A stretch of DNA of 64,000 nucleotides, taken from Leifsonia williamsii. Lineage in GTDB: Bacteria > Actinomycetota > Actinomycetes > Actinomycetales > Microbacteriaceae. Position numbers and translations under genes: made by a program. Below are positions 1 through 7,958 of this stretch, piece after piece (the first letter of the stretch is position 1; every line of letters begins with the position of its first letter). The notes under the pieces are model-generated. The model had not been told where the DNA came from, searched no databases, and saw only the letters and a list, made by a program, of their open reading frames with translations. The stretch lies in the NCBI RefSeq assembly GCF_030433685.1, contig NZ_JAROCF010000001.1, forward strand, positions 1,364,001-1,428,000, in the 5' to 3' direction.

Positions 1-489
1 GCGATGATGTTCGACGGGGAGTTCCGCACCGGGTTCATCGACGACCAAGCGCCCGACATCTCGTACGGGACCGCGCCCCTCCCGGTCGCGGACGGGCTGA
101 AGACGTACGGCGGCAGCGACGTCGGCGGCAACATCATCGGCATCCCGAAGGGCGCCAAGAACGCCGGGGCCGCGTGGGAGCTGATCAAGTACCTCTCCCT
201 CGACACGAAGCCGCTCGTCCAGCTCGCCAACGGGCTCAAGAACGTGCCGACGACGCTCGACGCGCTGAAGTCCCCCGACCTGCAGTTCACCGGCACTCTC
301 GCGCCGTTCCTCGACATCTTCGCCAACAAGCACTCCAGCTCGCTGCCGACGACCTCGAACGGCGCCGCCTACCTCAAGACCGCGACCGACTTCGCGGTGA
401 AGTGGCAGACCGGCGGGGTCAGCGACCTGAAGGCGGGGCTGAAGGACGTCGACACGCAGATCCAGAACGACAACGCGCTGCAGCAGTGA
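1..489 (+). CDS. ABC sugar transporter substrate-binding protein, C-terminal part (5' end outside window)
   Basis: The reading frame is open from the first base and stops at TGA 487-489, giving the last ~162 residues of an extracellular solute-binding protein of the MalE type (SBP family 1). The visible part has features usual for the C-terminal lobe: an ERL-like helix before a proline (AWELIKYLSL), a DIFANKHS segment and a closing helix with a VDTQIQNDNALQQ tail. No signal peptide or lipobox can be seen because the N-terminus lies outside. The gene overlaps the next permease by one base, so it belongs to the same operon. It would deliver a sugar to the permeases at 489-2431; the GH4 hydrolase and kinase downstream suggest an amino sugar or beta-glucoside, which is inference. 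Confidence 0.88.
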   Translation, partial: AMMFDGEFRTGFIDDQAPDISYGTAPLPVADGLKTYGGSDVGGNIIGIPKGAKNAGAAWELIKYLSLDTKPLVQLANGLKNVPTTLDALKSPDLQFTGTLAPFLDIFANKHSSSLPTTSNGAAYLKTATDFAVKWQTGGVSDLKAGLKDVDTQIQNDNALQQ

Positions 490-1505
490 TGACGACCCAC
501 GACACGACCACGGCAGCGGCGCCCCGCCTCGGGGCGCCGCTCGCCGGCCGACGCTCGGGACGGCCGGGGAGACGCGGCAACCGGGCGGCGATCCGCAACC
601 GCTGGACGGTGCTGGCCTTCATGTCGCCCTGGATCGTCGGGTTCGGGGTGTTCTTCCTCTACCCGCTCGGCGCGACGATCTTCTACTCGTTCACCCGGTA
701 CGACCTGATCAACGATCCGACCTTCGTCGGGCTGCGCAACTACATCTTCCTGTTCACGCAGGACCCGCTGATCTGGGTCTCCATCCGCAACACCGCGTAT
801 CTGGTCATCGCGATCACGGTCGGCCGCGTGGTGTACGGCCTGCTCACCGCGCTCGTGCTCTCGAAGATCAAGCGCGGGGCCGGCATCTACCGCACACTCT
901 TCTACCTGCCGGCCCTCGCGCCGCCGGTGGCCGCGGCGCTCGCGTTCGTGTTCCTCTTCAACCCCGGCACCGGACCGGTCAATCAGTTCCTGGCGTGGTT
1001 CGGCATCAGAGGCCCGCTGTGGTTCAACGACCCGGCGTTCTCGAAGCCGGCACTCACCGTGCTCGCGCTGTGGGCGTCCGGCGAGATCATGGTCGTGCTC
1101 CTCGCGGCGCTGCTCGACGTGCCGGCGGAATACCACGAGGCCGCCTCCCTGGACGGAGCCGGCGCGTTCCGCCGCTTCTGGCACATCACGCTGCCCTCCA
1201 TCTCCCCGGTGCTCCTGTTCGCGGTGGTCAACTCGATCATCGTCGGCCTGCAGTACTTCACCGAGGCGGTGGTGGCCGGCGCTGTCGCGTCCGGATCGTC
1301 CGACGCGGTCGGCAACGCGACCTCGATCGGCTACCCCGACAACTCGACCCTGACCTTCCCGATGTGGCTCTACGAGCAGGGCTTCCACGCATACAACATG
1401 GGCTACGCCTCGACGATGGCCATCGTGCTGTTCCTCGTCTCGGCGGTGTTCACGATCATCCTGGTGCGACGGATGCGCGTCACCGGCGTCCAGGAGGAGG
1501 AGTAG
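489..1505 (+). CDS. Sugar ABC transporter permease, MalF/UgpA type
   Basis: Inner-membrane permease of 338 aa. A basic, Ala/Pro-rich N-terminal tail (~40 aa) precedes six predicted membrane segments starting near VLAFMSPWIVGFGVFFLYPL. The EAA loop that contacts the ATPase is visible as EYHEAASLDGAGAFRRFWHI, which is the binding-protein-dependent transport signature. The ATG at 489 overlaps the stop of the substrate-binding gene (TGATG), which fixes the start; an upstream in-frame extension is only read-through. No ATPase gene is in the operon, which is normal for actinobacterial importers of this class that share an MsiK-type ATPase. The substrate is unknown; context favours an oligosaccharide. 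Confidence 0.93.
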   Translation: MTTHDTTTAAAPRLGAPLAGRRSGRPGRRGNRAAIRNRWTVLAFMSPWIVGFGVFFLYPLGATIFYSFTRYDLINDPTFVGLRNYIFLFTQDPLIWVSIRNTAYLVIAITVGRVVYGLLTALVLSKIKRGAGIYRTLFYLPALAPPVAAALAFVFLFNPGTGPVNQFLAWFGIRGPLWFNDPAFSKPALTVLALWASGEIMVVLLAALLDVPAEYHEAASLDGAGAFRRFWHITLPSISPVLLFAVVNSIIVGLQYFTEAVVAGAVASGSSDAVGNATSIGYPDNSTLTFPMWLYEQGFHAYNMGYASTMAIVLFLVSAVFTIILVRRMRVTGVQEEE

Positions 1506-1507
1506 CA

Positions 1508-2431
1508 GTGACCCTCACGACCACCGCCGTCGCGTCCGCGCGACCCGAGCCCGCCGCCCCGGCCCCTGGCCCCGGCATCGGCCGGCGCACCCGCGATCCG
1601 CGCGCCCGCGCCCGTTCGGTGCTCGGCTGGATCGGTCTCCACGCCGTCGCCATCGCCATGGCGCTCGGCTTCATCGGCCCGATCGTCTTCGTGCTGTTGA
1701 CCGCCGTGATGAGCGACCAGCAGGCGCTCACCAAGGACCTCTGGCCGCACGAGTGGCGCTGGGACAACTTCGGCGCCGTCTTCGAGAAGGCCCCGATGCT
1801 CGGGTACTTCGGCCAGAGCCTGTTCTACTCGCTCACGGCGACCGTCGGAATGCTGCTCTCGAGCGTCCCGATCGCCTACGGGCTGGCCAAGCTGAAGTGG
1901 AAGGGCCGCACCTGGGCCTTCTACCTCGTGATCGTCGCGATGATGCTCCCGCCGCAGGTGATCGCCGTGCCCATGTATGTGATGTGGGCGAAGCTCGGCC
2001 TCACGGGCACGCTGTGGCCGCTGATCCTGCCGAACTTCTTCGGCGACGCGTTCAGCATCTTCCTGCTGCGGCAGTTCCTCGTCGCCATCCCCACCTCGTA
2101 CCTGGACTCCGCGCGCATCGACGGCGCGTCCGAGTTCGGCGTGCTGTGGCGCGTCGTCATCCCGATGGCCCGCCCCGGCATCGCGGCGGCCGCGCTGTTC
2201 ATGTTCCTGCGCACCTGGAACGACTACTTCGGGCCGCTGCTGTACACGGGCGAGAACCGCGCCAACTGGACGCTCTCGCTCGGGCTCGCCGCCTTCCGGA
2301 GCACGCACCAGGTGCAGTGGAACCTCACGATGGCCGCCACGATCCTCGTGATGGTGCCCGTCATCGTCCTGTTCTTCTTCGCGCAGAAATCATTCATCGA
2401 AGGAATCAAGTTGTCTGGAGTCAAGGGATGA
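1508..2431 (+). CDS. Sugar ABC transporter permease, MalG type
   Basis: Second permease of the importer, 307 aa. The GTG at 1508 lies two bases after the stop of the first permease and follows the sequence GGAGGAGGAGTAG, a strong ribosome-binding site inside the end of that gene. After a ~40-residue Pro/Ala-rich cytoplasmic leader there are six membrane segments; the EAA motif reads SYLDSARIDGASEFGVLWRV, and the C-terminus FFAQKSFIEGIKLSGVKG is the usual MalG-type tail. It pairs with 489-1505 and overlaps the GH4 gene by four bases (ATGA), so transport and hydrolysis are translationally coupled. Confidence 0.93.
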   Translation: MTLTTTAVASARPEPAAPAPGPGIGRRTRDPRARARSVLGWIGLHAVAIAMALGFIGPIVFVLLTAVMSDQQALTKDLWPHEWRWDNFGAVFEKAPMLGYFGQSLFYSLTATVGMLLSSVPIAYGLAKLKWKGRTWAFYLVIVAMMLPPQVIAVPMYVMWAKLGLTGTLWPLILPNFFGDAFSIFLLRQFLVAIPTSYLDSARIDGASEFGVLWRVVIPMARPGIAAAALFMFLRTWNDYFGPLLYTGENRANWTLSLGLAAFRSTHQVQWNLTMAATILVMVPVIVLFFFAQKSFIEGIKLSGVKG

Positions 2432-3687
2432 AACTGGCTGTCGTCGGTGGAGGTTCGACCTACACCCCCGAGCTGATCGACGGACTGCTCGTCATGTCCG
2501 AGTCGTTCACGATCGACGAGATCGCGCTGATGGACACCGATGCGGAGCGGCTGCGCGTCGTCGGCGACTTCGCGAAGCGGATGGTGGCGGCGGCCGGCCG
2601 GAGCACCGTCATCACCCCGACCTCCGACCTCGCGGAGGCGGTGACGGGCGCCGCGGCGGTCCTCATCCAACTGAGGGTGGGCGGCCAGGCCACCCGGCAC
2701 TCCGACGAGACGTTCCCGCACGACTGCGGCTGCATCGGCCAGGAGACCACGGGAGCCGGCGGCTTCGCGAAGGCGCTGCGCACGGTCCCCGTCGTGCTCG
2801 ACATCGCCGACCGGGTGCGCGCGCTCGCCGGCGAGAACACCTGGATCGTCGACTTCACCAACCCGGTGGGCATCGTCACGCGGAGCCTGCTCGACGCCGG
2901 CCACCGCGCCGTCGGTCTCTGCAACGTGGCCATCAACTTCGAGCGCAACTTCGCCGAGGTCCTGGGCGTCGGGCACGAGCGCATCCAGCTCAAGCACGTC
3001 GGGCTCAACCACCTCAGCTGGGAGACCGCGGTCTACGTCGACGGCGTCGACCAGCTGCCCGGCCTGCTCGAGGCCCGGATCGACGCGGTCGCCGAGAAGT
3101 TCCGCATCACGCCCGGCCACCTGCGCCTCCAGCAGGCCGTGCCCTCCTACTACCTGCACTACTACTACGCGCACGACGAGGTCCTCGGGGAGCAGCTCAG
3201 CGAGCCCTCCCGCGCCGAGGTCGTGATGGAGGTCGAGCGGCAGCTGCTCGACGTCTACCGCGACCCCGCGGTGACGACCAAGCCGGAGCAGCTGCAGCAG
3301 CGGGGAGGCCGGTACTACTCCCTCGCGGCCATCCAGCTGGTCGCCTCCCTCCTCCGCGACACCAAGGACGTGCAGGTGGTCAACGTGCGGAACAACGGCA
3401 CGCTGCCCTTCCTGCCTGACGAGGCCGTCATCGAGGCCGCGTCGGTGATCGGCGCGGGCGGGCCGGCACCGCTCGCCATCGGCAGGGTCGACCGGTCGAT
3501 GGAGGGGCTGATCGCGCACGTGTCGGCGTACGAGGAGCTCGCGGTGGAGGCCGCCCTGCACGGCGGGCGCCACCGCGTCGAGAAGGCGCTCCTCGCCCAC
3601 CCTCTGGTCGGGCAGTACGCGATCGCCGAGAAGCTGACGGATCGGCTGCTGGCCGAGAACGCGAGATTCCTGCCGTGGGCCCGGTAG
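2428..3687 (+). CDS. Glycoside hydrolase family 4 (6-phospho-beta-glucosidase type)
   Basis: Cytoplasmic GH4 enzyme of 419 aa, the usual family length. GH4 enzymes use NAD+ and a divalent metal (Mn) in a redox-elimination mechanism, normally on 6-phosphorylated glycosides. The dinucleotide fold begins at residue 7 (GGGSTYTPEL). FTNP sits at 143-146, and the metal ligands are probably Cys165 in GLCN and His195 in VGLNH. The start overlaps the permease stop (ATGA). The importer leaves its sugar unphosphorylated, unlike a PTS, so the kinase encoded next (3675-4694) may supply the 6-phosphate; this is inference. It could instead act on a related substrate such as a chitobiose-like disaccharide. 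Confidence 0.9.
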   Translation: MKLAVVGGGSTYTPELIDGLLVMSESFTIDEIALMDTDAERLRVVGDFAKRMVAAAGRSTVITPTSDLAEAVTGAAAVLIQLRVGGQATRHSDETFPHDCGCIGQETTGAGGFAKALRTVPVVLDIADRVRALAGENTWIVDFTNPVGIVTRSLLDAGHRAVGLCNVAINFERNFAEVLGVGHERIQLKHVGLNHLSWETAVYVDGVDQLPGLLEARIDAVAEKFRITPGHLRLQQAVPSYYLHYYYAHDEVLGEQLSEPSRAEVVMEVERQLLDVYRDPAVTTKPEQLQQRGGRYYSLAAIQLVASLLRDTKDVQVVNVRNNGTLPFLPDEAVIEAASVIGAGGPAPLAIGRVDRSMEGLIAHVSAYEELAVEAALHGGRHRVEKALLAHPLVGQYAIAEKLTDRLLAENARFLPWAR

Positions 3688-4694
3688 CCGCCGGCACCGA
3701 CGTCGTCCTGGCCATCGACGGAGGCAACAGCAAGACGGACGTCGCTGTCGTCGCGGTCGACGGCCGTGTCGTCGCCACGCGCCGGGGCCCCGGCTATTCG
3801 CCGCACGCCCACGGGCTCGAGGCGTCGATCGCCGGGATCGAGGATCTCGCGCGTACCGCGCTCCTGGAGGCCGACCTCGAGCTCCCGTCGCCCCGGATCG
3901 CCCACGTCGCGGCCTTCTTGGCCGGGGTGGACCTGCACCGGGAGCAGGCGGCCATGCTCGCCGCCGTGGCCTCCCGGGGCTGGGCGCCCAGCGTGAGCGT
4001 CGACAACGACACGTTCGCCCTGCTGCGGCTCGGCTCGGACGGCGACGACGGCGTGGCCGTCGTCTGCGGGGCGGGGATCAACTGCGTGGCCCGCTGGGAG
4101 GGGAGGACCGTGCGCTTCCCGTCTCTCGGTCTGATCTCGGGCGACTGGGGCGGCGGCCTGCAACTCGGCCTGTCGGCGATGAGCGCCGCGGCCAGGGACG
4201 CCGACGGCCGGGGGCCGCGCACCGCGCTGACCGCCGCCGTTCTGGAGCATTTCGACGCCCCGCGGGTGATCGACCTGATCGAGCGGCTGCACTTCGGCGA
4301 CGTGCCGCAGACCCGGCTCGCCGAGCTGAGCCCGGCCGTGTTCGCGCTCGCCCTCGACGGCGATCCCGTCGCGGCGGCGCTGATCGACCGGCTCGCCGAC
4401 GAGGTGGCCGACTACGTCGTCGCCGCGCTCACCGAGCTCGAGCTGACCGGGGCGGCCGTCCCCGTGGTGCTCGGCGGCAGCATCCTCGCCGCCCGGCACG
4501 AGGAGTTCGACGAGCGCATCCGGTCGCGGGTGCTCGCCGTCGCGCCCCGCACGGAGTTCGTCCAGGTGAGCGAGCCACCCATCCTGGGCGCAGCGCTCCT
4601 CGGACTGGACGCGGTCGGCGCGGCCGACGCGGCCAAGGAACGGGTGCGGCAGGCGCTGGCTCCGCGCGAGCGCATGGAGCGGGCGGCGCGATGA
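3675..4694 (+). CDS. BadF/BadG/BcrA/BcrD-family sugar kinase (N-acetylglucosamine kinase-like)
   Basis: 339-aa ASKHA-fold ATPase. The phosphate-1 motif AIDGGNSKTDVAVV (residues 13-26) and the adenosine-type motif VVLGGSILAA near residue 270 are visible, and VVCGAGINCVARW carries the conserved CGxGxN element of the GlcNAc kinase branch. The GTG at 3675 overlaps the end of the GH4 gene by 13 bases; the spacing and the motif position 13 residues from the start make this start reasonable. Family members phosphorylate GlcNAc or related sugars. With the GH4 enzyme and the SIS protein on either side, it probably produces an amino-sugar 6-phosphate from the imported substrate. Confidence 0.87.
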   Translation: MGPVAAGTDVVLAIDGGNSKTDVAVVAVDGRVVATRRGPGYSPHAHGLEASIAGIEDLARTALLEADLELPSPRIAHVAAFLAGVDLHREQAAMLAAVASRGWAPSVSVDNDTFALLRLGSDGDDGVAVVCGAGINCVARWEGRTVRFPSLGLISGDWGGGLQLGLSAMSAAARDADGRGPRTALTAAVLEHFDAPRVIDLIERLHFGDVPQTRLAELSPAVFALALDGDPVAAALIDRLADEVADYVVAALTELELTGAAVPVVLGGSILAARHEEFDERIRSRVLAVAPRTEFVQVSEPPILGAALLGLDAVGAADAAKERVRQALAPRERMERAAR

Positions 4695-5752
4695 CCGGGC
4701 ACGAAGGGGGTGCGGCCGAGGCCGGTCGGCTCATGCGGGCGGAGATCGCGGAACAGCCGGAGGTGTGGGCGCGGCTGCTCGCCCGCTCCGGCCCGGTCGC
4801 CGAGGCCGTCGAGCGCATCCGTGCCGCCCAGCCGCGGTTCGTCACCTTCATCGCCCGCGGCACCAGCGACCACGCCGCCACCTACGGCCGGTACGCCGCC
4901 GACGTCCTGTGCGGACTGCCCGGCGGCTCGTGGTCGCCCTCCACCACCACCCTCTACGGCGCACGGCCGGACCTCCGGGGGAGCCTTGCGATCGGCGTCA
5001 GCCAGTCCGGCGGCTCGCCCGACCTCGCGGCGTCGCTCGCCGCGGCGCGCGAGGGTGGCGCCCTCACCCTGGCGATCACGAACGACCCCGCGTCGGCGCT
5101 GGCGCAGGCGGCGGAGCTGCAGCTGGACCTCGCAGCAGGCCCGGAGCTCGCCGTGGCGGCGACCAAGTCGTTCACCGCGGAGCTGATCACGCTGGCACAG
5201 CTGTTCCTCGGCCTCGCGGGCCGTGCGGAGCCCGGTCTCGAACGCCTGCCGGAGTGGGGCTCCGCCGTGCTCCGCGACCCGCGGGTGACCGATGGGATCG
5301 CGGCCGCCGTGGAGCGTTTCGACGGCGACCGCGTCGTCCTGACCGGGCGCGGCTACGCGTCGGCCATCGCCTCCGAGGGCGCCCTCAAGCTGATGGAGAC
5401 CTGCTACGTCTCGGCCGCCGGTTTCTCGGCGGCCGACCTCCTGCACGGCCCGATCGCGGTGCTCGACCCCGCAGTGCAGGCGCTGGCCTTCACCTCGGAG
5501 GGCCCGGCAGGTGCGGCGATGCGCCCTGTGCTCGAGCGCATCCGCTCCTCCGGCGCACCGCTTCTGACGGTCGGGGCGGCGCAGCGAATGGAGGGGGAGG
5601 CATGGCTGCCCCTCCCTGCCGGTGTGCCGGAGCTGCTCGAACCCGTGCTTCAGATCCTGCCCATCCAGCTTCTCGCGCTGTCGCTGGCGCGCAGCCGCGG
5701 ACTCGACCCCGATGTGCCGCGCGGGCTGCTCAAGGTGACCGAGACGCGGTAG
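4691..5752 (+). CDS. SIS-domain protein, GlmS-isomerase/NagB-II-like (glucosamine-6-phosphate deaminase candidate)
   Basis: 353 aa made of two SIS domains without the N-terminal glutaminase of GlmS. Sugar-phosphate binding motifs are seen: ARGTSDHAA (~54-62), GVSQSGGSPDL (~102-112), TNDPASALA and AATKSFTAEL (~157-166). The second domain has GRGYASAIASEGALKLME and an HGPIAVLDP segment. Proteins of this shape include NagB-II, which deaminates glucosamine-6-phosphate to fructose-6-phosphate; that would be the last step for the amino sugar produced by the neighbours. The start overlaps the kinase stop (ATGA). Its final ~80 codons are duplicated with an internal deletion at 7774-7958. Confidence 0.85.
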   Translation: MTGHEGGAAEAGRLMRAEIAEQPEVWARLLARSGPVAEAVERIRAAQPRFVTFIARGTSDHAATYGRYAADVLCGLPGGSWSPSTTTLYGARPDLRGSLAIGVSQSGGSPDLAASLAAAREGGALTLAITNDPASALAQAAELQLDLAAGPELAVAATKSFTAELITLAQLFLGLAGRAEPGLERLPEWGSAVLRDPRVTDGIAAAVERFDGDRVVLTGRGYASAIASEGALKLMETCYVSAAGFSAADLLHGPIAVLDPAVQALAFTSEGPAGAAMRPVLERIRSSGAPLLTVGAAQRMEGEAWLPLPAGVPELLEPVLQILPIQLLALSLARSRGLDPDVPRGLLKVTETR

Positions 5753-5831
5753 CGAGGCTTCCTGACATCCGGACGCGTCGCCCCGTCACCTCTTCAGAGG
5801 CGGAAGGACCGCCTCATGAAGGAGTGAAGAC

Positions 5832-6569
5832 GTGAAGGTGCTCATTGCGGGCGGACGCGGCCGGGTCGGCTCGAAGGTGGCGGACCTCCTGGAGGCGAAC
5901 GGGGTCGAGGTCGTCTCGGGCGGACTCGAGGACGGGGTCGACTTCCTCGAGGGGACGAGGGTCGCGGAGGTGATGGCGGGTGTCGACACGATCGTCAACG
6001 TGCTGAACACCCCGCGGTTCGACGAGGAGGGCGCTGTCGGCTTCTTCGAGGGGACGACGCGGAGGCTGACGGAGGAGGGCGTGCGGGCCGGTGTGAGGCA
6101 CCACATCCTGCTCTCCATCGTCGGCGTCGGCCAGGGCGACGCCTCCGACATCGGGTACTACTTCGGCAAGGTGGCGCAGGAGCGCGCGCTCGCGGAGGGC
6201 CCGCTGCCGTACACGATCGTGCGATCCGCCCAGTTCCAGGGCTACGTGCCGGTCCTCGCCGATCAGCACACCGTCGACGGCAGGGTGCTGGCGCCGCGCG
6301 ACCTGATCCAGCCCGTCGAGCTGGATGAACTGGTGGCGCTGCTGGTGGAGGTCGCCCTCGCGGGCGAGCCGCTCGGCGAGGTCGAGTTCGCCGGTCCGGA
6401 GCGGTTCCACCTGGACGACCTGCTGCGGGGCACCCTCGCCGCCTCCGGGGATGCTCGCGAAGTCGTGACGGTCGACGGGTACGGGCCGATCGACGCGATG
6501 GTCCCGCGTGGGGAGTACCGGGCCGGGAAGGTGCTCTACCCGCTTCGCGACATCCCGCTCGCCGGCTGA
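5832..6569 (+). CDS. NAD(P)-binding oxidoreductase/epimerase, NmrA-like atypical SDR (ECF41 partner)
   Basis: 245-aa Rossmann protein. The N-terminal dinucleotide-binding motif is IAGGRGRVGSKVADLL (GxxGxxG), and an NmrA-like core follows (LLSIVGVGQGD, YYFGKVAQER, LPYTIVRSAQFQGY). There is no YxxxK pair of classical SDRs, typical for the atypical NmrA branch. GTG 5832 follows AAGGAG at 5818-5823 with good spacing. The gene is convergent with the ECF41 sigma factor at 6604-7569; ECF41 factors are known to sit beside a carboxymuconolactone decarboxylase, oxidoreductase or epimerase gene and to transcribe it, so this is the likely regulon target. No clear ECF41-type promoter could be recognised upstream. 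Substrate unknown. Confidence 0.88.
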   Translation: MKVLIAGGRGRVGSKVADLLEANGVEVVSGGLEDGVDFLEGTRVAEVMAGVDTIVNVLNTPRFDEEGAVGFFEGTTRRLTEEGVRAGVRHHILLSIVGVGQGDASDIGYYFGKVAQERALAEGPLPYTIVRSAQFQGYVPVLADQHTVDGRVLAPRDLIQPVELDELVALLVEVALAGEPLGEVEFAGPERFHLDDLLRGTLAASGDAREVVTVDGYGPIDAMVPRGEYRAGKVLYPLRDIPLAG

Positions 6570-6592
6570 AGCGCCCGAAGCGGGCTGGAACA

Positions 6593-6623
6593 CCGCCCGC
6601 CCGTCACGTGTCGTGGCGGGCGG
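6593..6623. terminator. Bidirectional stem-loop between convergent genes
   Basis: Nine-base arms CCGCCCGCC (6593-6601) and GGCGGGCGG (6615-6623) enclose a 13-base loop that contains the sigma-factor stop codon. It sits between the convergent oxidoreductase and ECF41 genes, the expected place for a shared terminator. No T-run follows on either side, so strength is uncertain. Confidence 0.55.
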
Positions 6624-7569
6624 GCCCATCCGGAGCCCACCGGCTCAGCTTGCGCGGGTCGAGCACGAACCACACGTCGGTGATCCGGTCGGACTCCACA
6701 TGGAAGCTGACGACGCCGAAGAAGCGGCCTTCTAGCGTCACCGCGTAGCCGAGCCCATCGGCCGTGCGCCGCTCCTCGAACCGCATGTCGGGCCGCTTCT
6801 GGAGCACCCCGAGCAGGAAGCGGGCCACCCGGTCGGCGCCCGCCACGACGTTCGGCGCCACGCTGACGATCCCGCCGCCGTCCGCGCGCAGCTCCACCTC
6901 GGGTGCCAGCGTCTGCAGCAGGAGGCGGAGGTCGCCGCCGCGTGCCGCCGAGAGGAAGGCCCTGACCACCTGGTCGTGCCGCTCCGCCGGCACGACCGCG
7001 GTGCGCCGCTCCCGGACGTGCCGTCGAGCCGAGGACGCGAGCTGGCGAGCCGCCGCCGGTGAGCGACCGACCAGGCCGGCGATCTCATCGAAGGGTGCGC
7101 CGAACACGTCGTGAAGCACGAAGGCCACCCGCTCTGCCGGCGTCATCGACTCCAGCACCACCAGCAGGGCGGTGCTCACCGCGTCGTCGAGGGTCACGCG
7201 CTCCAGCGGGTCCTCCACCCCCGATGTGGAGGTCACCGACCCCTCTGCGGTCCCGAGGAAGAGGTCGGCTGGTACCGGTTCCGGCAACCACTGGCCGATC
7301 TGCCGCTCGCGCCGCACCCGCGCCGCCGTGAGGAGGTCGAGGGCCACCCGGCTCGCCACCCGCGTCAGCCAGGCCGCGGGCACCCTGATCTCGTCCCGCT
7401 GCTGCTCGGACAGGCGGTACCAGCGGATGTAGGTCTCCTGCACGACGTCCTCGGCGTCGGCGAGCGTGCCCGTCATCCGGTACGCCAGCGACATCAGCCG
7501 ACGGCGCTCGCCGATCACCTCGTCCGGCCGGTCGGTGGCCGGACCGTCGCTTCGCTCCTCATCGGACAC
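6604..7569 (-). CDS. ECF41-group RNA polymerase sigma factor (SigJ-like) with fused SnoaL-like domain
   Basis: 321 aa. Region sigma2 is at ~20-85 (AYRMTGTLADAEDVVQETYIRW) and sigma4 at ~125-190 (LVVLESMTPAERVAFVLHDV with helix-turn-helix). A C-terminal NTF2/SnoaL-like domain runs from ~195 to the end. Signature pieces of ECF41 are present: WLPEP in the sigma2-sigma4 linker (94-98), DGGG (230-233), and LDPRKL (303-308), close to the family NPDKL motif. Members have no separate anti-sigma factor; the fused domain controls activity. GTG 7569 is preceded by AAGGAG at seven bases, so a 112-codon upstream extension is rejected. It probably controls the convergent NmrA-like gene and itself. The sensed signal is unknown. 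Confidence 0.92.
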   Translation of the reverse strand: MSDEERSDGPATDRPDEVIGERRRLMSLAYRMTGTLADAEDVVQETYIRWYRLSEQQRDEIRVPAAWLTRVASRVALDLLTAARVRRERQIGQWLPEPVPADLFLGTAEGSVTSTSGVEDPLERVTLDDAVSTALLVVLESMTPAERVAFVLHDVFGAPFDEIAGLVGRSPAAARQLASSARRHVRERRTAVVPAERHDQVVRAFLSAARGGDLRLLLQTLAPEVELRADGGGIVSVAPNVVAGADRVARFLLGVLQKRPDMRFEERRTADGLGYAVTLEGRFFGVVSFHVESDRITDVWFVLDPRKLSRWAPDGPARHDT

Positions 7570-7670
7570 GCGGCACTCCTTGTCGGCCGCCGGCACTCGG
7601 GGTGCCGGGGGCGGGTCGTCTTGTGATGTAGACGATGATGCGGATGCGGATGTGAGGTGGGAGGCGAGCG

Positions 7671-7767
7671 CGAGCTTCGGGGGGGCTGGTGAGTCGGACG
7701 TGGACGCGGGTGGTGAGGCTGAAGTCGAACAGGTTGTTCGACCGCGTTCATCGGCGCGCTGCGACGG
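7671..7767 (-). pseudogene. Scrap of a second SRPBCC-MFS junction (remnant, internally deleted)
   Basis: On the minus strand, 7712-7671 reads TRVHVRLTSPPEAR and matches TRVDVRLTRTPAKL of the SRPBCC gene at 13308-13736. Just upstream, 7724-7712 matches that gene's N-terminal FSLT codons, so the middle has been deleted. Bases 7728-7767 match 13823-13862 at 39 of 40 positions: half of the inverted repeat plus the last codons of the MFS gene. The pieces keep the order and orientation of the 13.4-13.9 kb locus. The rest of 7570-7670 shows no recognisable feature apart from the ribosome-binding site of the sigma gene. Confidence 0.72.
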
Positions 7768-7773
7768 AGGCCG

Positions 7774-7958
7774 GTGCGGCGATGCGACCGGTGCTCGAGC
7801 GCATCCGCTCCTCCGGCGCACCGCTGCTGACGGTCGGGGCGGCGCAGGGAATGGAGGGGGAGGCATGGCTGCCCCTCCCTGCCGGTGTGCCGGAGCTGCT
7901 CGCACCCGTGCTGCAGATCCTGCCCATCCAGCTGCTCAAGGTGACGGAGACGCGGTGA
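7774..7958 (+). pseudogene. Duplicated 3' fragment of the SIS-domain gene, with a 57-base deletion
   Basis: Bases 7774-7958 repeat the end of the SIS gene (5511-5752) at roughly 96 % identity by eye, in the same orientation and reading frame. It encodes MRPVLERIRSSGAPLLTV and the QILPIQLL...KVTETR ending. Nineteen residues between the two LL pairs are missing in frame, consistent with slippage between CTGCTC/CTTCTC repeats. There is no start region or N-terminal domain, so it cannot make a working enzyme. Bases 7959-7997 up to the LacI stop hold nothing else recognisable. Confidence 0.85.

Noticed and set aside
369..1388. Antisense open frame over the first permease
   Set aside because: Arg/Glu-rich shadow typical of high-GC DNA; the plus strand encodes a clear permease.
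5763..5787. ECF41-type promoter upstream of the NmrA-like gene
   Set aside because: TGACATC and CGTC are only 14 bases apart and the -35 element deviates from the expected TGTCACA; not convincing enough to annotate.
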